Position numbers and translations under genes: made by a program | The notes under the pieces: generated by a model | The model's database searches: none | The model's input: the letters and a program-made list of their open reading frames with translations, nothing else | Told to the model about the DNA's origin: nothing | Shown: in pieces, positions 32,915-33,383 of the stretch | Layout: each line of letters starts with the position of its first letter | Position numbering within the stretch: the first letter of the stretch is position 1 | NCBI GenBank assembly: GCA_003241815.1 | Contig: QBLV01000030.1 | Coordinates: 1-33,383, forward strand | Source of the DNA: Hyphomicrobiales bacterium | GTDB lineage: Bacteria > Pseudomonadota > Alphaproteobacteria > Rhizobiales > Beijerinckiaceae | Direction of reading: 5' to 3' | DNA: 33,383 nt

Positions 32915-33383
32915 CTATTCGAACCGGCCGCTCGCATGGGCCAGCATGGTGTAGACCTTGCCCGTCTCCGAGGTCAGGTAGGTCTTGGCGACCATTGAGT
33001 CGCGGTCGTCCTTGGCGGCCTCGGCCAGCAGGCGCTCGAATTCGTCGATATAGCGATCGACCGTCTCCTTGAACTCCGCGTCGCGACGATATTTCCGCCG
33101 GATCTCGTCGAAGGTCTGCTGGCCCTGCAGCGTGTAGAGGCGACGCGTGAAGACGTTGCGCTCGCCACGCTTGTAGCGGTCCCACAGTTCCACGGCCGCG
33201 TCATGGTCGATCATCCGGGCGATGTCGACCGAGAGGGAATCCAGCCGCTCGATCGAGTGCGCCGTCGGCTTGGGGGCTTCCGGAGCCTTCTCCTCGCGCG
33301 AGGCGCGGTTGAGCAGGTCCGAGAGCCAGCCGACCTTGGCCGGCGGCTGGGCCTCCGGCGTGGGCTGGCGGCGCGGAAGATCC
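32915..33383 (-). CDS. Hypothetical protein, C-terminal part (runs off the right edge)
   Basis: Open frame continues to the window end: ...PPAKVGWLSDLLNRASREEKAPEAPKPTAHSIERLDSLSVDIARMIDHDAAVELWDRYKRGERNVFTRRLYTLQGQQTFDEIRRKY...SGRFE. Confidence 0.7.
   Translation of the reverse strand, partial: DLPRRQPTPEAQPPAKVGWLSDLLNRASREEKAPEAPKPTAHSIERLDSLSVDIARMIDHDAAVELWDRYKRGERNVFTRRLYTLQGQQTFDEIRRKYRRDAEFKETVDRYIDEFERLLAEAAKDDRDSMVAKTYLTSETGKVYTMLAHASGRFE

Noticed and set aside
1-33383. CRISPR arrays, tRNA/rRNA genes, transposases, integrases, phage or T6SS clusters
   Set aside because: No regularly spaced direct repeats, no tRNA-like cloverleaf recognised, and no ORF with integrase, transposase or phage structural motifs apart from the isolated solenoid protein.

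Overview
This is a GC-rich chromosomal window, probably from a Rhizobiales-type alphaproteobacterium (inferred from gene content and codon bias). It is dominated by import-and-catabolism operons. From left to right: (1) a dipeptide/oligopeptide-type ABC transporter with a frame-disrupted SBP at the window edge, followed by an N-carbamoyl-D-amino-acid-hydrolase-like nitrilase, a COG3964-like amidohydrolase/deacetylase, a GNAT, a RidA protein, a D-threonine-aldolase/D-serine-dehydratase-family PLP enzyme and an MFS permease; (2) on the minus strand, a second peptide-type ABC transporter with a gamma-glutamyltransferase-like Ntn hydrolase, a DUF1028 protein and a free-standing VgrG-tip-like beta-solenoid protein; (3) an otnK-like kinase, malonyl-CoA decarboxylase and malonyl-CoA synthetase; (4) a tandem pair of small secreted paralogues; (5) a creatininase-family gene divergent from an NMT1/SsuA-type ABC transporter (SBP frameshifted) and an FAD oxidoreductase; (6) a divergent CheZ-like protein; (7) an MlaE-MlaF-MlaD plus auxiliary lipoprotein operon; (8) a MerR regulator with a CMD-family protein, with a 19-bp-spacer promoter; (9) a partial hypothetical protein at the right edge. 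No tRNA, rRNA, CRISPR array or transposase was seen. The most interesting points are: the putative D-amino-acid-derivative salvage cluster, with an H-x-C metal motif in the PLP enzyme next to RidA; the stand-alone spike-like solenoid protein; REP-like hairpins placed after SBP genes in all three uptake operons; the frameshifted SBPs; and the divergent CheZ-like protein that keeps an Asp-x3-Gln pair.
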